A stretch of 64,000 nt of DNA from Phyto melanocephala (Eukaryota; Arthropoda; Insecta; Diptera; Rhinophoridae). Where the stretch lies: positions 107,997,833 through 108,061,832 of the forward strand of contig OW799233.1 of assembly GCA_941918925.1 (NCBI GenBank), read 5' to 3'. The notes beneath the pieces are model-generated. The model saw nothing but the letters and a program-made list of their open reading frames with translations. It had not been told where the DNA came from and searched no databases. A program made the translations under genes and the position numbers. Below are positions 20,471-32,639 of the stretch, one piece after another (within the stretch, counting starts at the first letter, position 1; each line of letters opens with the position of its first letter).

Positions 20471-21623
20471 CTAGTCTACCCGGTCCGTGTTGCTGGCCCT
20501 AAGCAAACATTGTTGTATTACCACATGATTTAAATTGAGCTTTTAACGAAATTTACGGCCTTCAAATAAAAATCCATGGAATACCTATCATAAAGTTTTT
20601 TTACACAATAACTTACATATGTTGTAGGTATGGGCTCAATCTAAAAAGAAGGCAAATTGAAAATTATATTTATATATTACTTCATCTTAAGACCGGCGGA
20701 GAGACAATGTTTTTTGTTTTTTTATTTGGTGTAAAAACGTATAAATTTTTTGGCGTGCCAACTCTGGAGCAAGCCACATACAACCGGCCCTGTAAAAAAT
20801 ATGAATTGGCTTTGTGCTTTGTTGATGTTAATAGCAAAGGCAAGACGCAAAGGGAATTGGAACCGCTTGAATTGATATGGTAAATCGTTGGAAATCATTG
20901 GAATTCTTGGAATAAGTACGTCTTCGCCTTTGAATCTGCCACCGATGATTGTTGCCTCGATTAAATATAGTGAACAGTTTTTGATGGTCAATCTGGCTCC
21001 GTTGCATAACTTTGGTGCGTTTAAATTGCGAATAAGAATTACCGGTGATCCAACTTTTAATGTTAGCACATGCGGTGTCATTCCGGGTGTTTGCAATGAA
21101 TTCAAAAATTCAGTGGGATAATTGACGGCTTGCTCTTCAGCCATTACTGTGTCGATCGATTTGCATTTGATTAATTTGCAGGGCAGTTTGAATTGAATTT
21201 GCTCATTGAGCTGTGAATATTTTTTGTAAATAAATCGAAAACTCGTATTTTTGAATGCAACATTTCGAAAGTTTTAAAATTTTGATATTGGATCATTATT
21301 AACATACGTTTTTTGTAAATATCCTCGGAACTACATAACCGATTTAAGAGTTTGATATCTCGTTTTGAAAAACATGACAACGGGTTTTAAAAAACAATAA
21401 AAAAGCAAACAAAATAAATATATGTTTATGTCATTGGTGGTGCAATATGAAAGTTTGATTTTTCCACGCCCCTCCGCCCGCATACCGAAAATCAAAAATC
21501 AGACTTCAGTGACTTCAGTGTCACCCGCCCAAATATTCTGAAGATTCCCTGAAAATTTCATCAAAATCGGTCTGGCCGTTTTGAAGTCCATACGTTGCAT
21601 ACATCCTATTATATTTATATAGA
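20471..21623 (-). mobile_element. Helitron deletion derivative with helicase remnant
   Basis: On the minus strand it begins TCTATATAAATATAATAGGA after A and ends GGACCGGGTAGACTAG before T. It shares the TCTATATA start, a CCGGG-N-CTAG end and the A|T target with the short Helitrons in this window. At 1153 bp it retains only the 3' end of the Rep/helicase ORF; the Rep (HUH) part is missing. Confidence 0.85.
20711..21207 (-). pseudogene. Helitron Pif1-type helicase, C-terminal fragment
   Basis: The minus strand reads continuously NEQIQFKLPCKL, CKSIDTVM, EEQAVNYPTEFLNSLQTPGM, LTLKVGSPVILIRNLNAPKL, CNGARL, then IEATIIGGRFKGEDVLIPRI and FKRFQFPLRLAFAININKAQ. This is the C-terminal superfamily-1 helicase region of Helitron RepHel proteins, which unwinds DNA during rolling-circle transposition. 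After NKAQSQ the frame is lost. LYVACSRVGTPKNLYVFTPN, which includes the motif VI arginine region, follows in another frame. The roughly 15 residues normally between (SLKV..L.L..PCFSHGQ) are missing, so an internal deletion caused the shift. Walker A/B motifs and the HUH nuclease lie upstream in intact proteins and are absent. Confidence 0.9.
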
Positions 21624-21881
21624 TTATTTGTAATTTTTAATGCTTTAAAATATAATGTTGTTTTTGTCAAATTATTTTTTTTAAATGATAACCATTTTGA
21701 AATTTTTACGAAAAGTAATCATTAAATGACACAATTCAAACAAATGCTTGATTATCGTGACAAAATATATGATGAAATGAAACAAAAATAACTATTACTT
21801 GTTTTCGACAACCAAATATTGTTTTAGAAAAAATAATATGACCGTCGTGATCATGTCGTAACCATGGTTTTTCTTTGCGTG

Positions 21882-22801
21882 CAGGCAATTATTGTAGTGC
21901 AACAGGCCATAATTTCTGGTGGGAATCCAACCCGAAATACCCTGACTGGCAGACTTAGATGCTACTAACACTACTAAATGGGGTACACTGTCTGTATAGG
22001 TATTTGATATCGTAAATACTTATTGCTATTAAAAAATACCAATAAAACATAGCCACAACATACTACATCGACTTTAAAAATTTATTTCAAAACTAATTTT
22101 CTGCCATTTAATTGCAATAAAATTTTGTTTTGTTTGTGCATTAATTTATTTTTTCGGATTTTCTTGCTTTACTACTTTACGTGCGCCAAAAAAAAAATAA
22201 TTACTACAGATTGTATTCTCTTTTAGAGAAATTCAAACTTCCACAAACGAATATTAAAACTTTAGCTATTTTCATAGCATGGAAAAAGGATGCAATTTAG
22301 CAGAAAAAGAAACTTTTAAGTGTTTTTGCATGATGTTTAATATTTGTTTTTATTTTCAATTTGCAACGTTTGAACACAGACTCATATTAAAATGCATAAA
22401 AGCACACACATAGATACACAAACAAACGACCGCAAACTGCAGCCCTACAGATTGGTTAAGCTAAATTAAATAGTTAAGGGCTCTATCAATTAAAACAGAT
22501 TTACACCGCAAATTTTACCGACAAATTCGTCGTGTTAGACGAAATTCATCGGTATTGTCACTCGTGTTACTAGCATCAAATTAGCAATTGGTCAAGTTTT
22601 GTCGGTCTGCAATATAATGCTAAAGCTTCTACCCTTATTGTTTATATTATATCTTTTTATTTCCTAAAATTACAATTGTTACGGATGTAAACCAATTTCG
22701 ATATGACGAGACTTTATGTCGAAATGAATTCCGTTCTAAAGGTGTTGAGAAAAATTTATATTTTCATTCGTCTTAAATTTCATCATAAATGAATTAAAAT
22801 A
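21882..22801. other. noncoding stretch
   Basis: No gene recognised. Confidence 0.45.
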
Positions 22802-23340
22802 CAACAAGCAGAGTACCATACCAAATCTGATAATAAGCTTTGCCATAATGTACATAGGACCACAACAGGACCCCCTTTTTTTTGAATTTTTACATACTTA
22901 AAATCCATCTTGAATTGTACACTTTTTCGCAGTTCACTGTATTCTATTAGTAAAGTCCGATTTATGTGATACTAATATTGAGGTGGTCGAAGGTGGTACA
23001 TTTTAAATTTGTAGATTTAGTCCATATATAAATTTATGTATTGTTGCCTAAGCACTTTTATCTTTCGGTTATTTAGAAGTTAAAAAATTGAATTTCTTTT
23101 GTAGATTTAAGGAAAGACACCGAAGTAGTCGTATTTTGGTGTTTATATCTCAGTATGTTTCAAAGCGATTTTTTATTTATTATTATATTATATTTTTTTC
23201 TAAAGACTAATTATTAATTGTGCTAGATGCGAGTAGCGATTCATACGCGAATATTTTCAAAAGATTTATAGAACATACGGGTCTGTGAAACAAGTCTAAC
23301 GTTCTAAAGCTTAATTTCTAACAATAAACGGACAGATGGT
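22802..23340 (-). mobile_element. degenerate HINE-C remnant
   Basis: Order matches the HINE-C interior: CACTGTATTCTATTAGTAAA, TACTAATATTGAGG, GATTTAGTCCATATATAAAT, TATATCTCAGTATGTTTC, and a decayed GTCY stretch (ACGGACAGATGG) near 23328. Both termini are lost. Confidence 0.55.
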
Positions 23341-24219
23341 TATTGGTCACTCAACTCTACTGGCCTTAGGCATCCAAAATATATCGCACTTGATGAACAG
23401 TTCTGTGCCAAAAAGGAGAATTAGCTTAACTTAACATAATCATATTTTTGCAATCCCGGAATTTGAACATAACTTCTGAAAATTTTTCAACTATCTTGAA
23501 GAACTTTAGAGGAAACCAGCAAAAAGATTTTCCACTAGTTCAATGTGAATAACATTTTTCATGACTTCTAATTCATAAGTGCATGAGAAATGCTTTCACC
23601 AAATCCAGAATAGTTAGCTTTTAATAATGTGCTTTAAAATAAATGCAAATGCATGCGAAAAATCTTAAACAATTCATTGAAAGAAACATTATTAACTCAT
23701 GAAAAATGGGTTTCTTTTCATCTACTACGCATGCGTTCTGTGCAGTTATTAGAATAAAGCGGATTTGAGGACACATTATTGTAATAGTCATGCATGTCAC
23801 CTAAATTGAACCACTTCATTAGGGCTTGAACTTCACATTTCACATTTCTTTTGCATGTCTTTTTTTGCTGGGAAGTTTTCGCATAAATACTTTTTGTCTA
23901 TATTTTTTCAAAGGCCAATATCAGTTATATGAATATAATATAATGAATATATAATTTCTATAGCGCATAACTCATATCATTTTGTTTCTTATTTCCACAG
24001 AGTTAATGATTAATACCTTCTTAAATCGAAATTTTCAGTGGAGACCATACACTATTTGACATTGAATTTGAAGTAAATTTTAAAACTGAAACTGATTGAT
24101 TGTTTACTTAAATAAGGGCTTAAATCAAAATTTGTATTAACCCAAGATAATGGGGATGTCACTAAAATATCACTAAACCCGTTACAAAGTGATTTTTGAG
24201 ATGAAAGAGTGACAAATTG
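23341..24219. other. noncoding stretch
   Basis: No gene recognised. Confidence 0.45.
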
Positions 24220-24590
24220 ATCTTATTGATCGAGTGCTTTATACTGAATTAGGTTGGAAATGAATATTGTAGAAATAAAAATGGAATAAAAAAGATATAT
24301 ATCGATGGTCCCAAGTAGAATCCTTCCATCTTAAATAATTGTCATTTCACAGGAGATGGTAAAAACATAATAGAAACTGTATTATCGTAATATAACTTTT
24401 ATAAATATTCTTGTAAAGCTGTTATTTTTAATACCATTGCGTAAAATTTTTGTTTTGTGTCGGGGTAAATTTGTGTAAAATGTATTGATTTACTGTAAAA
24501 CCTAAATTAAAAGAAAAATACATGTTAGGGCTCTTTTACTTGTGACCATCGATATACCCATGGCACCGCAGGTGAAGGGTGTAATTAGAG
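24220..24590 (-). mobile_element. HINE 5' end split by a MITE
   Basis: GGTTGGAAATGAATATTGTA and GATATATATCGAT on the left, and ATCGATATACCC..CCGCAGGTGAAGGGTGTA on the right, are the two sides of one HINE 5' terminus, separated by the 241-bp MITE. Confidence 0.6.
24307..24547. mobile_element. MITE with 6-bp ATCGAT flanks
   Basis: Terminal inverted repeats GGTCCCAAGTAGAA and GGTCACAAGTAAAA. ATCGAT lies at 24301-24306 and 24548-24553. Because ATCGAT is palindromic it could be a target duplication or part of the inverted repeat. Confidence 0.65.
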
Positions 24591-24630
24591 AAAGAATAAG
24601 GATTCAATTTTCATATATAAACTTGAGAAA

Positions 24631-25423
24631 AAACAAGTAAGAAAGCTATATTCGGCCGTGCCCTTCACCAGCATGTACTATATTTCATGTTATATGCCAT
24701 TTTTCTTTATTATTTTCGACGCCATCCTCGATTTTGAGTTTTTACGTAGTTCTCTGTATTCTACTAGTCGAGCCCTTTAATTTGTTACCCATATTGATGG
24801 CGTTTAAAAAAAAAAATGGTCCGCCATTTTGCTTCAGACGCCATCTTTGATTTAACATTTTTTTATAATTTACTGTACTCTACTGGTCAAGCCCTTTTAT
24901 TTGATATCAATATTGAGGGTGTTCAAGTAGTTACATTTTAAAATGCCAGATTTGACCCATATATAAATTTATTGTCCGCCATTTTGTAGTGGCGGCCAAC
25001 ATGAATTTGAATTTTTTTTTATAAAGTTTATATTGCGCTAGTCCAGCCCTTCAAAATGATACCAACAGTGACTCTCTCGGTTGTCTACAAGCTGAAAAAA
25101 AATTGATTTTAGTTTATAAATTTTTGGAATATATATTAAAAAAAAAATTTTTTTGCCTATAACTTTATTGATTAAAGCCCGCTTTATCCAAAATTTTTCA
25201 CGAATATCTCTAGTGACATATAATATCTATAAATATTAGCGAAGGTACCTACTTATTATTCTATGGCTGAAAAATTTTTAGACAGACAGACGGTCAGGGC
25301 TTAGTAGACTCCTCTATTTATAAGCTTTCAGAAAACGTGGTCGAAAATGAAAATTGTAGAAAGTACAAACGGAATGACAAAGCTATAAATACCCTTGTGC
25401 GCCACAGGTGAAGGGTATAATAA
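24631..25423 (-). mobile_element. HINE-C element
   Basis: The 3' tail AACAAGTAAGAAAGCTATAT is at 24633 with a partly lost ATTCGGCCGTGCC hairpin. Two CTACTAGTCGAGCCC / CTACTGGTCAAGCCC blocks follow, then a short GTCY remnant (about 25280) and the 5' hairpin ATACCCTTGTGCGCCACAGG...GGGTAT at 25388-25420. Confidence 0.75.
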
Positions 25424-26139
25424 ATAAAATTAGGAGGAAACAAATTAATTTTTAAAAATAAAATTTCCAAATATTCAAAAAGTAAACAAATAAAAATCAA
25501 GGTAGATTAACATGTTACTCGTATCCAATCTAGTTTTTATACCCGCCACCAAAAAAATGGTGGGGGTATATTCATTTTGTCATTCCGTTTGTAACACATC
25601 GAAATATCCATTTTAGACCCCATAAAGTATATATATTCTGAATAAAGGTTTAATTTTATGACGATCTAGCTATGTCCGTCCGTCTGTCCGTCTGTTGAAA
25701 TCACGATAGAGATCGCATGGAAAAAGCTAGGTGGCTCAAATTTTGCCAGAAACTTTCTTATAGACAAGGTTCGTTTGGTAATGAAAATGGGCTAAATCGG
25801 AATATTAGGAAGTGAGTTATAGCTCGTAAGGCAAGAGTAGGTCGAAAAAACCGAGTCGTACGAACATCGAATAAAATGGAATTGTGTCCAAACGCATAAA
25901 CGTACAGTCATGAAACTTCGAATATATATTTCTCGAGTCAAATCAATATCTCACCCCAAAAATTGCTTACATATATGTATCAGGAAAGGAGTTATGGATA
26001 AAAATGTACGAAAATTTATACCGCGCAGTGTATTTTCCAGTATATTTTAAATTTAAAACCTAATAAAACGGACAAAATTAACTGCACGATTCTGTAATTT
26101 TACACACTTTGCTTTTTGGTGCGAGGCTTTTCTGTAACG

Positions 26140-26620
26140 GAAAATCAATGTGCCAAGCCCACTTTTACGCCCATCTCCCAAATAAGGTTTTACCTAAAAT
26201 TCATATAATTTCTCTATGAACAAAGATTTTGGAATAATAAAGGGCTATATTGAAAAACCTTAGTCTTACTCATTAGCAAAAACAACTTTGACACGCCTAC
26301 TATAACGCCCACTTTTCACGTTATCTACGGTTAATGAAATTTAAAAGCTCATAAAACCGACAAAATTAGAGGTATGATGATAAATTTTGCTACGTATATC
26401 CTTCTAATCAATGTAATTGTTGTGCCAAAAAGTTTAGGTGACACACCCACTTTAACGCCTATCTCCCATATAACGGTTTATCTTAAATTCATGTAATTTC
26501 TCTATTGACAAAATTTTTGGAAAAATAAAGGAATATATTGAAATATCTAAGTTGTATTTATTAGAAGAAACTTTATTGACACTCCTACTTTAACGCCCAC
26601 TTTTACTAAAAGACTAAATT
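26140..26620 (+). repeat. 288-bp repeat units in HINE-A 25537-27370
   Basis: The landmark CACGTTATCTACGGTTAATG occurs once (about 26318) with flanking half units on each side. Confidence 0.6.
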
Positions 26621-26651
26621 TACGAAAACATTTTACTATCATATCAAAGTT

Positions 26652-27235
26652 AAATTTCAAGGGCCGATGTTGATTTTAAATAAAACACAAATTATTTAAG
26701 AAATTATTATCATTTCTTTTTATAATGATAATATTTGTATGGTTCAATTATGTATTTAACAAAATATCGACCAAATGGCCCCCCACCCTTGGCGCCACTC
26801 CTCTATCTGATGGTCCAAATTTTCAATGACAATGTTGATGCTCAATTGTTGGGCATGATAATGAGTCGAGGTTGACTGCTATTTTGCCACACTATCGCAA
26901 AAAACAGCAATAGTTCCCATTCAACGAACTAAGAAGGCATTCACAGATTTTCTAACATTTTATACAGACCTGTTTTGCAGAAATTTAAATATTTTTTACA
27001 ATTCTCCCGATTGTGGACGAATTTGTATGATTATGTTGATCAAAAGAATAACGAAGTGCACAAAATGCATTTTAATTTGAACGCCCATTTTTATATAAAA
27101 CCTGAATAACTTTAAAGCGTTGCTCATTTGCGTGTCTTTTCACGGATCAAATTGAGTAAGTTTGAGATTGAGAAATGTCAAATGAAATGCAAGAAAAAAG
27201 TTGAAGTTTAGGTGTGGTTCACCTTCAACATGGGC
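26652..27235 (-). pseudogene. mariner transposase relic in HINE-A
   Basis: The minus strand carries the helix-turn-helix region (NEQR.KVIQVLYKNGRSN around 27125-27050) and the DSVAK.QSTSTHYHAQQLSIN piece (around 26890-26830) as separate fragments. The terminal repeat nearest 26655 is partly preserved (TTAAATTTCAAGGGCCGATG). The other, near 27235, is deleted at AACATGGGC. No DDE domain. Confidence 0.7.
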
Positions 27236-27370
27236 ATATACATATTTTATTATAAAGAGATTATTCCATAGCGATTAACAAAATAATAAATATTGTACTT
27301 TAAATGTACACAAAATTGGTGGTGGGTATAAAATATTCGGCACAGCCGAATATAGTGCTCTTACTTGTTT

Positions 27371-30148
27371 TATATACAATATATCAGCGTTACCAACTTT
27401 TTTTAAAAGTCTGTCTTCATTTGTCATTTTTAATTTGTTTTTTTTTTACTTATTTTACAAAAAAAAAAATTCGCAGCTTTCGTTTTTTTAAAACGTTAAA
27501 AAAATGCATGTGTTTGTTTTCGCGACATGGATATGCCTTGACAAAAATATATTAAATTTTTTTTTTAGAAAACATGACATATATTTTCTATTCTAATTAC
27601 ATAAATAAAATAAATTTATATTCTAAACCTACCAACAGGCATTAGTAGCAGTTGTTATAAAGAAGAGTGAGCTATTAATTTTTATTAAAATTTAGCCATA
27701 TCTACATATTAAGTAAGCCAGTGTGTAAAGCACGTATCTAAATATTTTAAGATTTCAGTTACCCCACAAAGTTACTTATTCGAGAATATTGCCAGAACTG
27801 CGAGGCACATCTGCTTACAAAAACTCTTTGATATTTCTTAACACCATTCCCCTAAATTGCCTGCTATTAGGCTCTGGCTTTCTTTGCCAAGACGCGTATA
27901 ACGAATTACTGCTGTAGAAAATCTAGTAAATGTAATTACTGCTATGTAGTTAAAAGTTTGACCAGTTCTCCTCCCTCCTATTTTCCATAACACAGCAAGT
28001 GGAAAATAGAAACAAAATTAAAGAAAAAAACAATTATGAAAATAATAACAACTAATAAAGAAACATTTACACGAACAAATCCGAATGAAATACAAGTGCA
28101 GCGAAAGTTTTTAGTTATAATAAAAACTTTAATAAACCAAAAGGGAAAAAAATGCAACAGACACACTTCTTGCCGCGAGTAACAAACAAAATTGTGAAAG
28201 AGTTTTCTATTATAAATCTTACTTAAAAGTACGTGTTATTTAAAACTACATATTACAGGCTTTAATTCTGCTGGGTACATTTGTTCGTTCACAACTTAAA
28301 TGCTCGCAATGAACAACAACAAACAGTTTTTATTTGTAGAGCCTTTACTGCAGCAATAATTGCGCTTATTGCCCAACAAAACCAACATTAAGTTGAATTT
28401 TATATATCTTGAATTTTTTTTTCCATTTCTTTTATAGTGTTTGTTTTTTTTATAACTTAGTATAGGGTATGCTAAAAGAAGAAATAGAAAATCAAGTTTG
28501 TTGTAAGTGATAGTGCCTCCAAGCTCTCAGCATAAATTTAAAACCTTGCCGCAATGTACGCATGTGTGAAACTGTCTCCATAAATGTTTGATTTCGTTTT
28601 TTTTTATATTTTATTTATTGATAAAAAGAATAAACTTTAATAAATAAAATAAAAAAAACTTTAAGCCTCTGCTGTTGGCCCTCCATGTAAATCCAACTTA
28701 TTTGTATTCTGTTAAAAGAAATTATAGATTTTTTTATTTCTAGCTGGCTGTCAAAAAATTCATTATTACTAAAGAATTTCGATATACAAATAGTTTTAAA
28801 TTCTAAATTTTAAGAGTTTGTAAAAAAAAAAGGGTATATACAGAAATAATTCATATCCCCCGTCTTATGATTTTTATCGAGAAGTGAAATGGAAATTTTT
28901 TCCATATCAAACATTTTTTAAAAGTAGTTTATAGCTAACGACCTATAATAATATATTAATATATTGTTTTTTTCATGTAAAAAGTTTCATTGTATGTTTT
29001 TATAAGTTTTTTTTTATTAAATATTTATTAATATATGTATATGACCCTCTCCGAAATAAAGGACCTAGTGTTTGAAAATAAAGTTTTGAGAAAAACGCAT
29101 TTAAAGTTTCATAACGCATTATCGCTGTGAAAACATCTTCAGTTGGGCGATGCAATTTGGTATGGTTAGTTATGATTTGGTGTCGACTTTGGTGAAGTCA
29201 TGCCTATGTGGTGACATATTTTTCTCGCTTTTAATGTGACAATATTTTGCTATTGTTTCTCTTTGTTATGATCTTTATTTTTGATTCTCAAGCCGACACC
29301 ATTTACCGACGTAAAAACGTTTTTATGGGGTAAATAAATTTTTATCAGAAATCTTACTCATATCATCTTTTTCTACACCCATTTAGGTACCAGAATTCAC
29401 TCTTATGTTTAGACCCGTTTTCATAAAATTTCATAAAATTTTCATTTTGCTTGACGTTTAATGTTATTTAACAATTAACAATAAAACAATAATATACACA
29501 AACAACGGTAGTTACGTTTAAGAGCAAATCAACTAAAATTGCATTTTAATAAATGATATACAATTACGCGGAGGGCGTGAATTTTGATAATATTGCCTAC
29601 AAGTTAAAAATAAAAAAAATATTCCAACTTTCTCAAACAGTGTCAACTCCATGACAAATTTAATATACATCCTATCCTTTCGGCAGCGCATCCCAACGGC
29701 AAAAACTGTGAACATGAATAAGTAATTAAAAAGTTGTTATTAACATTTTTATGGAAAAAGATTTTGTTAGTGTAATTGAAATAAAATTATATGAGCAGGG
29801 TATGGAAGGAAGAGCAATAGCAACAGATATTAGTGTTGAGGCAAAAGCGTTTTAAAATTCTGCTTAATTTGAACGTTTAATAAATACTTAAAGTGGATTT
29901 TAAGTGTTTCATTAAAAACAAAATTCAAAACACACCAGAACAAGCAGTTAATAACAAAAACAATAAACAACAATATTAGTTGAAATTGCAATTTGTTGTA
30001 GCCACTTGTTTGAATGTAGCAGCACAGCTGAAATTGCACATTAATAACTTAAGCAATGAAAATTGTTTCTATGTGGTTGCTCATTTAAACAAATTTTCAT
30101 AAACAAGTTTTAAATGTGGTAACATGCATCTAAGTCTTTAGTAATTAA
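27371..30148. other. long noncoding stretch
   Basis: No gene or repeat recognised over about 2.8 kb. A small frame at 29751-29852 (MEKDFVSVIEIKLYEQGMEG, then RAIATDISVEAKAF) has a helix-turn-helix flavour but no identified family. Confidence 0.4.
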
Positions 30149-31170
30149 TATACCCTACCAAGGGTATTTAAAGCTTTGTCATTCTGTTTGCAATTTCTGT
30201 ATTAATTTCTAACTCCATAAAATATATATTTTCTAAAATGTTATGTAGAGCGGCGTCGACTGGGCGAGGTCAGATTGTCCGTGTGTTGGCTGAAATCAAG
30301 GTTTATGAAGCCCTACCTGTTACATAGACATGTGTATGGTATTAATCTGGATAAATTTTCGAATGAATTGCTATCAAAAAACATCGTCAAAAATGTTTCT
30401 GAGATATAAGCAAATTAACACAGTTTCTTCTTAATTTTTCAGTCTTCTGATATTTTCCAAAAACATTTGTTACTATTTAAAGATTTATAGGCTCTTTGAC
30501 AGCCATCTAATTGGCAAAGTTATAGTCAATAATTATTAAAAAAATAATAAACCTATAATTTTTTAAATGTATCAATTTGTTTAAGCTCTTTAATAACTTT
30601 TGAACATACGACACAAGATTCCTGACCGTTGTCTCAAACATTTTGTCGAAGAGACACTTACAAAATAGGTGGGAAACCAGCTGAGATATAAGCACTAAAA
30701 ACAACTTCTTTGCTGTTATTCGTAAAAGTTACAAACGTATATCAATTTTTTTTAGGTATTTTCCATATTTTTTTCAAAATGTACCCTCTCAATATTAATA
30801 TAAAAAACTATGAAAAGTTTAAAATCCAAGATGGCGTCGAAAGTAAAATGGCTGATATATGGGTCATATATAGTAGCTACGGCTATGTCCCCTTTAACAG
30901 CCACAGTGTTTGTACTAAATGAAATCAATAACCCAGTACATTAGATAATTTATAAAAAAGTGTAAAACCCAAAATGGCGTCCGTAACAAAATGTCGGATA
31001 ATTATTTTTGTCTTAAACCCATAAATACGAGTATCAAATGAAAGGGCTTTGCTAGTAAAATACAGTTAAATATAAAAAAAATTCAAAATCATTAACGGCG
31101 TCGGAAATAGTTAAGTATAACGACGTACAACATTAAATATGAAATTTAAGATATGCTACGATGTGGCCAT
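30149..31170 (+). mobile_element. degenerate HINE element, C-like interior
   Basis: The 5' hairpin is reduced to ATACCCTACCAAGGGTAT at 30150. CTTTGTCATTCTGTTTGCAA and CATAAAATATATATTTTCTA follow, then a decayed GTCY remnant (GTCCGTGTGTTGGCTGAAAT near 30280). The interior has ATGGCGTCGAAAGTAAAATG and CTTTGCTAGTAAAATACAG, as in 58104-59420. The 3' hairpin was not found. Confidence 0.6.
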
Positions 31171-31347
31171 CGGCTTATTTGAAATTTTTATTTTTATTAT
31201 ATTAAAAAAAATTATTTGCGATTGCATTCCTGGATGTGATAGCTCCGATACTTTAACTTGTAGAAGACGCTTATTTTTAACTGAGCATTTTTATCAAAAA
31301 AAAAATTAATTTGATTCTAGAACTTATCAGAAAGCTTAATACATATA
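31171..31347. other. short noncoding gap
   Basis: Nothing recognised. Confidence 0.4.
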
Positions 31348-31654
31348 AACAAGTAAGAGCACTATATTCGGCTGTGCCGAATCTTTTATACCCACCACCA
31401 ATTTTGTGTACATTTAAAGCACAATATTTATTATTTTGTTAATCATTATGAAAAATCTCTTTATAATAAAATATGTATCACTTTCCTTGTGGGTGGTTAA
31501 ATTTTAAGGGCCCATGTTGAAAGTGACCTACACCTAGACTTTAAATTTGTTTTCTGCATTTCAGTTGACATTTCTCAATCTCAGACTAACTCAATATGAA
31601 CCATGGAAAGATACGCAAATGAGCAACGTGTTAAAGTTATTCATGTTTAAAGAA

Positions 31655-32160
31655 TTATCTTCTTGTCAAAAACAGGCTCTAGGTCCAAAAAACTATTTAA
31701 ATCTAATTCTAAAAAACAGCCACTGAAAATTGTGCACATACATACAGACACCTTATAGCTATATATAAACATAAGAACATTCAGTAAGCTTTATATTCTA
31801 TCTGTGGACAGGCGAGAGCTTTACTAAAATGTAAGATGATATTATAAAATTAGTAGACATAAGTAATTTTAATAATACAATGTTAATGTACATATATTTC
31901 TATATAAATATATATAAGTATGAAAAATAATTGGTAAAATAACTTTAGTTTTTGTATATTATTTTTGTGTATTTTAGCTGGTTCCTGAAGAAGATCACCG
32001 AAGGAGCTCGAAATATTGAACAAAATTATTAAAAATATAAGGAAAAAATTTTTTTAAATTAAATTTAATAAAAAAGAAAATATTTTTATTTAAATATTGA
32101 ATTAAATACTATTTTGGACCTAGAGCCTGTTTATGACAAGAAAATATTTCTTTAAACATT
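31655..32160. mobile_element. TIR element nested in the mariner relic
   Basis: Inverted arms TTCTTGTCAAAAACAGGCTC then TAGGTCCAAAA (31666-31697) and its counterpart (about 32113-32143) enclose roughly 430 bp, including the hammerhead-like motif at 31985. No coding sequence. Confidence 0.65.
31985..32013 (+). other. hammerhead-ribozyme-like core motif, copy 2
   Basis: CTGAAGA...ACCGAAGGAGCTC GAAATATTGA aligns with the motif at 2079-2108. Pairing in the middle stem is poorer here. Confidence 0.25.
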
Positions 32161-32639
32161 ATAAGGTCATAAGGAATATAATTAGGGTTTTAATTAAAAT
32201 GGGAGTTTAAATCAAAATGCATTTTGTGCACTTCGTGATTCTTTTGGTCAACATAATCGTTCAAATTCGTCCACAATCGGGAGAATTGTAAAAAATATTT
32301 AAATTTCTGCAAAACAGGTTTGTATAAAATCTAAGAACATCTGTGAATGCCTTTTTAGTTTGTTAAATGGGATCCATTGCTGTTTTTTGCGATAGTGTAG
32401 CAAAAGAGCATTCAACCTCGACTCATCATCGTGCCCAACAATTGAACATCAACATTGTCATTGAAAATTTGGACCATCGGTTAGAGGTTGGGGGGTCATT
32501 TGGCCGATATTTTGTTCCACACTCAATTTACCATACAAATATTTTCATTATAAAAAGAAATGATAATAATTTTATAAATAATTTGTGTTTTATTCAGAAT
32601 CAACTTCGGCCCTTAAAATTTAACTACCCTTTATAACTT

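Larger units (their letters stand above)
20068..21881. mobile_element. TIR element split by a Helitron
   Basis: The ends CACGCAAAGAAAAAATATGG (20068) and, inverted, CACGCAAAGAAAAACCATGG (from 21881) match. Removing the Helitron at 20471-21623 leaves about 660 bp with no transposase. No target duplication was identified. Assignment is tentative. Confidence 0.45.
25537..27370 (+). mobile_element. HINE-A element
   Basis: The 5' hairpin TATACCCGCCACC...GGTGGGGGTATA is at 25538-25570, with a GTCY array at 25673-25694. One and a half 288-bp units follow, then the mariner relic, and the 3' hairpin ATTCGGC-aca-GCCGAAT at about 27333-27350 with tail ending CTTACTTGTT. Confidence 0.8.
31490..32632 (+). 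pseudogene. mariner relic with both terminal repeats
   Basis: Terminal repeats GTGGGTGGTTAAATTTTAAG (31490) and the inverse CTTAAAATTTAACTACCC (ending about 32632) bracket a transposase fossil. It is split by another TIR element (31655-32160). The longest open part reads MGSIAVFCDSVAKEHSTSTH, HRAQQLNINIVIENLDHR from 32367, matching the mariner segment AAVRDSVAE.PSTSTRHRAQQLNI. N-terminal coding bits lie before 31650 and after 32195. No catalytic domain remains between this and the right terminal repeat. TA lies close to both ends. Confidence 0.75.

Noticed and set aside
20888..21121. Plus-strand open frame over the helicase region
   Set aside because: It is the antisense shadow of the Helitron helicase relic.
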